Shown piece after piece: positions 8,332 through 11,582 of a stretch of DNA of 11,582 nt. Position numbers and translations under genes: made by a program. The notes under the pieces are model-generated. The model saw only the letters and a program-made list of their open reading frames with translations. It had not been told where the DNA came from and did not search any database. The stretch's first letter is position 1. The number at the start of each line of letters is the position of its first letter. The stretch is from Echinostoma caproni (taxonomy: Eukaryota > Platyhelminthes > Trematoda > Plagiorchiida > Echinostomatidae), in contig UZAN01046933.1 of NCBI GenBank assembly GCA_900618425.1, positions 6,455 through 18,036 of the forward strand. The letters run 5' to 3'.

Positions 8332-8436
8332 CTTTCCGGAATCCGGTTTTTGAGACTGAGTAGAATCCACAATAGGTCTTTTGGCCAATTCGCGATTAGC
8401 CATTTGCTCCTTTTGCTCTCTTTGAAGTTTCCGCGA
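8332..8436 (-). CDS. CycT: Cyclin T, linker exon after the cyclin boxes
   Basis: A 105-nt exon (35 codons) beginning SRKLQREQKEQMANREL and ending SQKPDSGK, bounded by the micro-intron acceptor TACTTTCAG and donor AAG|GTTGGT. It follows the helix that ends cyclin box 2 and is rich in Lys, Arg, Gln and Glu (probably an extended helix), then Ser/Gln/Pro-rich. In known cyclin T proteins a basic segment directly follows the second cyclin box and takes part in RNA and partner binding; that role is only inferred here. Phase 0 at both ends, so inclusion or skipping would not shift the frame. Confidence 0.7.
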
Positions 8437-8472
8437 CTGAAAGTAAAATAGGGGATCATTGGCAAAACATAC
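8437..8472 (-). other. 36-nt micro-intron in cyclin T
   Basis: On the minus strand it begins CGG|GTATGT and ends TTTTACTTTCAG|TCG: a good donor, a short pyrimidine-rich tract and a consensus acceptor, total 36 nt. Its 12 codons (VCFANDPLFYFQ) contain no stop, so retention keeps the frame. Removing it leaves a continuous charged helix, REQLRTSLR to SRKLQREQK, as expected after a cyclin box, while the 12 residues are hydrophobic and out of character. Very short introns of about this size are known in trematode genes. Confidence 0.75.
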
Positions 8473-9122
8473 CCGAAGCGATGTGCGCAGTTGCTCGCGA
8501 ATCTTCAAATCACATTCCTGAAAGGCTCGAGTGAACTCATCCGTGATCTTGGTGATCTCCTCGAACGTCAAAGTAGGGGAGAAAATGTGGAACCATTCGC
8601 CCCCGTTAGCCGATTGGATGTCAGCCGCATTCCATTTGGCAGCAATATACAAGCTAGCAGCGGCGATCGCCTCCGCTGAATGACGAAGAATTAATGTAGT
8701 CAAGTGCAAAATGTTTGTACAAATATAATAGCTCGTGTGGGATATCTCTTTAGGGAATTTGTTAGCCCGGATTGCATTGATGAGGTAGACATGGGGCTGT
8801 TTGACTTCAAGCGTTTGAAAACCAATCACCATTAAAATGGTTGCTTCTAACGCGTGAATATTTTGCACGAGGCGCTTTAAAGTGTCTGATCCTTCACTGG
8901 GCATGGGCCGCTTCAGTATGTCATATGTGGCTTTGATGAGGTCAGACAATTTGCGTGAGAAATCCTCGGTTTTGCATGCACAGTAGAAAGCAGCAATCGC
9001 GACCAAAATTGGTTTGATGGTTTCGGGTGAGAAAACTTCATAGAAGTGGTGCATGTAATAGATTCCGGCATTGATGACAACTTGCGTTCTAAAATGAAAA
9101 CCAAGTTGTTGATTTACTCTAA
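8473..9122 (-). CDS. CycT: Cyclin T, cyclin-box exon (5' end of gene missing)
   Basis: A 650-nt exon encoding nearly the whole tandem cyclin fold of cyclin T, the subunit that activates CDK9 in P-TEFb to phosphorylate RNA polymerase II and release paused transcription in the nucleus. Box 1: QQLGFHFRTQVVINAGIYYM, HHFYEVFS, then CACKTEDFSRKLSDLIKATY, keeping the Lys-x-Glu...RKL pattern of the CDK-contact helices. Box 2: ALEATILMVIGFQTLEVKQP, PHVYLINAIRA, then HTSYYICTNILHLTTL, the signature that separates cyclin T from cyclins K and L. After it come AAKWNAADI, GEWFHIFSPTLTFEEITKIT and the closing helix FQECDLKIREQLRTSLR. The acceptor TTTTCACAG before 9122 is chosen because the residues after it match the end of cyclin helix 1; an alternative TTTTAG acceptor gives 9088. 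The initiator exon lies beyond 9122 and was not found. Confidence 0.85.
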
Positions 9123-9569
9123 CTGTGAAAACATGAGTGAAAAACAACGATAGAAACGATTTCTAGGAGGGGAGATTATAAAAATGTAAGTTCCTCAAAA
9201 AGTGAACCATTTACCGAGATTCTCAAGTTTAAGGAAATATATTTTATTAAACACAACTATGTGACGCGTTGTTAAAGAAGTCAACCTATAGTCACAAGGA
9301 ATTACTGCTCACTCATAGCAATCGGTAACCAAAATGACGAACCACAAAGCATTGACGTGTAAATAAGGCCGAAGACAGTGAAGCTTTCTGTAGTTAGATA
9401 TAGGTGGCAGTCCAGTTCAGTTCAGCTTTTACAACCATTAACCATGCACTTTCGTGCGCCGGTTTTGTTGCTGTCTTTTGGTGCCCCGTTTGGATAAAAG
9501 AGTAGAATGAAGATTGGAATAGTGAAAGTAAATTCAAGCGAGAGATGGAGAATTTATATCGAATAATGA
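9123..9569 (-). other. Probable cyclin T intron 5' of the cyclin-box exon
   Basis: Upstream of the cyclin-box acceptor, with a pyrimidine-rich tract just before it (TTTTTCACTCATGTTTTC). No exon resembling the cyclin T N-terminus is seen up to the LINE at about 9570 or beyond it in this window. The part from 9400 to 9569 probably includes the 3' UTR of the minus-strand LINE, but no clear simple-repeat tail is visible. Confidence 0.5.
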
Positions 9570-10535
9570 TAGGGGAATAATGAGTGGGTGCACGAGCGCC
9601 ACTGTTTGCGACACTCAGCCACATCACTCAGTGTCTCTAACCATCGGTGACCATCATTCTGAGATCCCCAGCCAGGGAGCCTAACGAGGCCTATGTGATC
9701 TAGTCTCCTGGTTAGGGTTTTCATACCCTCATACCAGGTCTTCGTTTGATCTAAGTCGAAGTTTCCTTTTAGGTCAAGGACAACGACAACGGTTGGCCGA
9801 CGGCGCGTATGGCGTAGCTCGAGGACTTGACGCAGAATGAAGATTTGATCGATACACCCGCGGCCTGGTCGAGATTCTGCCTGTTGTTCGCGGATATTTT
9901 TCGCCCTAAACGCTGTCAGACGTCGAAGTATGATGGAGGCTAGTAACTCGGTGACGATTGGGATCAAGCTTATCCCACGGTGGTTTGCGCAGTCGTTGCG
10001 AGGTCCCTTCTTAAGAATGGGAACAATCAATGACTCGCTCCAGGATGATAGAATGCGCCAATGTGACCAGATTTCACGCATTAGATCACTAATGGAGTCT
10101 ATGAGGACATCGCCTCGCAACTTGAAAGGAGTGAGAGAAAGCCCGTCCGGTTCTGCTGCTTCTCTTTTCTTCAGGGTCTGGATGCATGATCAAAATTCTG
10201 TTGCAGTAGGAGGTTCACATGACACTTCCCATGGAGCCGCAACTACAAAAGACGATATAGTCTGGTTAGCACCTGGCCAGCTGAACTGTTATTTGAGGTA
10301 TTCCGCCCACTGATCAAGCCGTTGTTCCCTACTGTGAATACCTTGATCACTTTTATCCCAGATTGCTTCACTAGCTGTGGTTCCCCGAACTCCAGTTTTG
10401 CGTATCAGTTGGAACAGTCTTTGACTGCTCCCTGATGCATCTGAGACTTCCATTTCACTACCTATTGTCGTCCACCAGTTCTCACGATCTTTCTTAAGGC
10501 TCTTCTTGAGTTATCGTTGCATATCATCATCCATT
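9570..10535 (-). pseudogene. RTE-like LINE copy C, internally deleted, linker and RT fingers fused to C-terminal tail
   Basis: A single minus-strand frame runs from about 10535 to 9570 with only three stops (near 10511, 10305 and 10192). It reads LKKSLKKDRENWW, then RLFQLIRKTGVRGTT, RLDQWAEYL, FSWPGANQ, LKKREAAEPDGLSLTPFK, then RT fingers SLIVPILKKGPRNDCANHRG, SRPGRGCIDQIFILRQVLEL and motif A as VVVVLDLKGNFD. Directly after motif A it jumps, in frame, to DQTKTWYEGMKTL, LVRLPGWG and HRWLETLSDVAECRKQWRSC, the extreme C-terminus. Motifs B to E and the thumb (very roughly 300 residues by comparison with family members) are gone. The open frame across the junction is 188 codons from the start at 10120. 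It sits, antisense to nothing, within the putative 5' intron of cyclin T and has the gene's orientation. Confidence 0.8.
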
Positions 10536-10756
10536 CCTATCAAGCACCAACTTCCGACACAGCTCTCGACGGACGGCAACGTGGCGCTCCAGCTCAACTG
10601 GTACGCTAACTCAAATCAACCACAGCAGTAAGCCACCGTTGGCGTGGCTCAGTGCAAAATTGCAGGTCCTGTTGGACCACGTGCGTTGAGTCTGACCACG
10701 CATTAGTTTTGATGCAGATTACTCTCCGACTGACTGATCGGCGACAAAACCAACAT

Positions 10757-10763
10757 ACTCGTA
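10757..10763 (+). repeat. Putative target-site duplication of the foldback element, left
   Basis: ACTCGTA here and at 11018-11024. Joining the LINE sequence at these two copies continues the endonuclease-linker frame without a shift, which supports them as the insertion borders. Seven bases alone could match by chance. Confidence 0.5.
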
Positions 10764-11017
10764 CAGGTGGTTTTCAAATCACGGATTATTCCTAACTGAT
10801 TAAGAACACAATGTGAGTGAACATATGTTTGCGGTGAATTCTTTTTCAAGCCTTTACAATCACATTTATATGAACAACTTCAATACGGTCAAACAGAAAC
10901 ACATGATTCATCCACTTTTCTGTTTGACCGTGTTGAATTTTTTTCCTATAAATGTGATTGTAAAGGCACGAAAAGGAATTCACCGAAAACATATGTTGGT
11001 CTACACTGTGTTCTTAA
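10764..11017. mobile_element. Foldback (long inverted repeat) element inserted in LINE copy B
   Basis: The core is an inverted repeat. The left arm 10800-10899 and right arm 10917-11017 are reverse complements with roughly 85 percent identity by eye and a 17-nt spacer. The arms start TTAAGAACACA and end CGGTCAAACAGAAA at the loop. The inner block CCTTTACAATCACATTTATA is identical in both arms. The 36 bases at 10764-10799 lie outside the arms but inside the putative 7-bp target duplication. There is no coding capacity; open frames across it are by-products. It may be a MITE-like or foldback DNA transposon; termini typical of a named superfamily are not evident. Confidence 0.8.
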
Positions 11018-11024
11018 ACTCGTA
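11018..11024 (+). repeat. Putative target-site duplication of the foldback element, right
   Basis: ACTCGTA, identical to 10757-10763. It directly follows the outer end of the right arm (TGTTCTTAA), and the LINE reading frame resumes from it. Confidence 0.5.
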
Positions 11025-11582
11025 TAACTTAGCATCGACTATCTGTTCCAGCAGTCCGTATACGCTATGAATCAGAGCTAGTGTGTGAGGTAAGCGCGCT
11101 TCAAAGTGCTGATGTAGATGAACAGTGGGATCAGATTAGGCGAGCAATGCATTCCGCAGCGAATGTTGTTTGTGGGTCTGAGCTTCAAACCCACCGGAGG
11201 CATTGGATATCTCGGGAGTCAGTAGATTTGATGGAGAGAAAAAACGACAAATCTCGACCTGACAGGGTCAAAACAGAGTTAGGTGGCATCTACAACGTCA
11301 GCTCATGAAGAGCTTCAAGAAGGATAGTGAAAACTGGTGGGCAACAATAGCTAGTGGAATGGAAGTAGCGGCTGCATCAGGGAACAGTCAAAGATTGTTA
11401 CAACTAATACGCATCACGAGAGGTCGGCGAACTCCAGTTGGTGCGACAGTCTGAGATAAAAGAGGAGAAGCTATTCAAAATAGGGGTGAACGACTCGATC
11501 GCTGGGCAGAACACTTCAGCGAACAGTTCAGTTGGCCTGCCGCTAACCAGGTTGCCTCATCCGCAACTGAAGCTCCTGAGGC

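Larger units (their letters stand above)
10531..11582 (+). pseudogene. RTE-like LINE copy B, endonuclease C-terminus and linker, runs off the window
   Basis: From about 10531 the plus strand reads PFLSSTNFRHSSRRTATWRS, then TLTQINH, a one-base shift, AVSHRWRGSVQN, CRSCWTTCVESDHALV (10691-10708) and ITLRLTDRRQNQH. This is the C-terminal half of the LINE endonuclease, with SDH intact but the usual QIDH changed to QINH. A foldback element interrupts at about 10764. The frame resumes at 11018 through RLSVPAVRIRYESELVCEVS, DVDEQWDQIRRAMHSAANVV, RHWISRESVDLMERK and, after a break near 11305, KKDSENWWATIASGMEV, RLLQLIR, ERLDRWAEHFSEQFSWPAAN to the window end. The RT should follow beyond 11582. Its linker differs from copy C at many residues, so the two are separate insertions. 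Confidence 0.75.

Noticed and set aside
8491..9104. Shadow open frames over the cyclin-box exon
   Set aside because: No recognisable protein; the minus-strand cyclin frame explains the region.
9089..9122. A second micro-intron of about 29 nt (GTAAATC to TTTTAG)
   Set aside because: It would leave a five-base exon fragment, and the residues it would remove match the cyclin helix.
10813..11070. Plus-strand 85-codon open frame
   Set aside because: It runs through both arms and the loop of the foldback element and has no protein-like motif.
9570..11582. Twin-primed single LINE insertion with inverted 5' part
   Set aside because: The overlap in element coordinates is large and the overlapping linker residues differ too much for one reverse-transcription event.
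1..11582. tRNA, rRNA, CRISPR array or bacterial-type operon
   Set aside because: No B-box-like or cloverleaf sequence, no regularly spaced direct repeats, and no closely packed open frames were seen on either strand.

Overview
The window looks like genomic DNA of a parasitic flatworm, most likely a trematode. The evidence is a spliced animal-type cyclin gene that includes one tiny (36-nt) intron, introns filled with decayed copies of RTE-like endonuclease/reverse-transcriptase LINEs of the kind common in fluke genomes, and moderate GC content. The species is not identified, and the LINE clade is assigned from remembered family motifs, not from a search.

The only host gene I can support lies on the minus strand between about 9122 and 7034. 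Its three exons encode most of the two cyclin boxes of a cyclin T homologue (regulatory subunit of the CDK9 kinase P-TEFb), a short basic/polar linker, and a histidine- and proline-rich region. The exons are 8473-9122, 8332-8436 and 7034-7453. They are separated by a 36-nt intron (8437-8472) and an 878-nt intron (7454-8331), and both junctions are phase 0. The first exon (about the first 30-50 residues) and anything after the histidine-rich exon are not seen, so the rest of the window is probably intronic or flanking DNA of this gene.

The remainder is mostly LINE debris. Left to right: an AT microsatellite (1-58); a small plus-strand LINE linker fragment (321-545); about 1.2 kb with nothing recognised (546-1805); a minus-strand 3' LINE fragment (1806-2560); a decayed plus-strand LINE with endonuclease, RT and 3' UTR (2850-4924); a second plus-strand LINE cut in two (4925-5317 and 6128-6485) by a minus-strand LINE with a (GAT)n 3' tail (5318-6127); the cyclin T exons (7034-9122), with a LINE 3'-UTR remnant in intron 2; an internally deleted minus-strand LINE (about 9570-10535); and, head to head with it, a further plus-strand LINE (10531 to the window end), itself interrupted by a foldback element with arms of about 100 bp.

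No RNA gene, CRISPR array, bacterial-type operon or complete transposon was seen. I found no convincing new biological system. The most informative structures are the in-frame micro-intron, the foldback insertion whose removal rejoins the LINE reading frame, and the nested LINE with a diverged target-site duplication.
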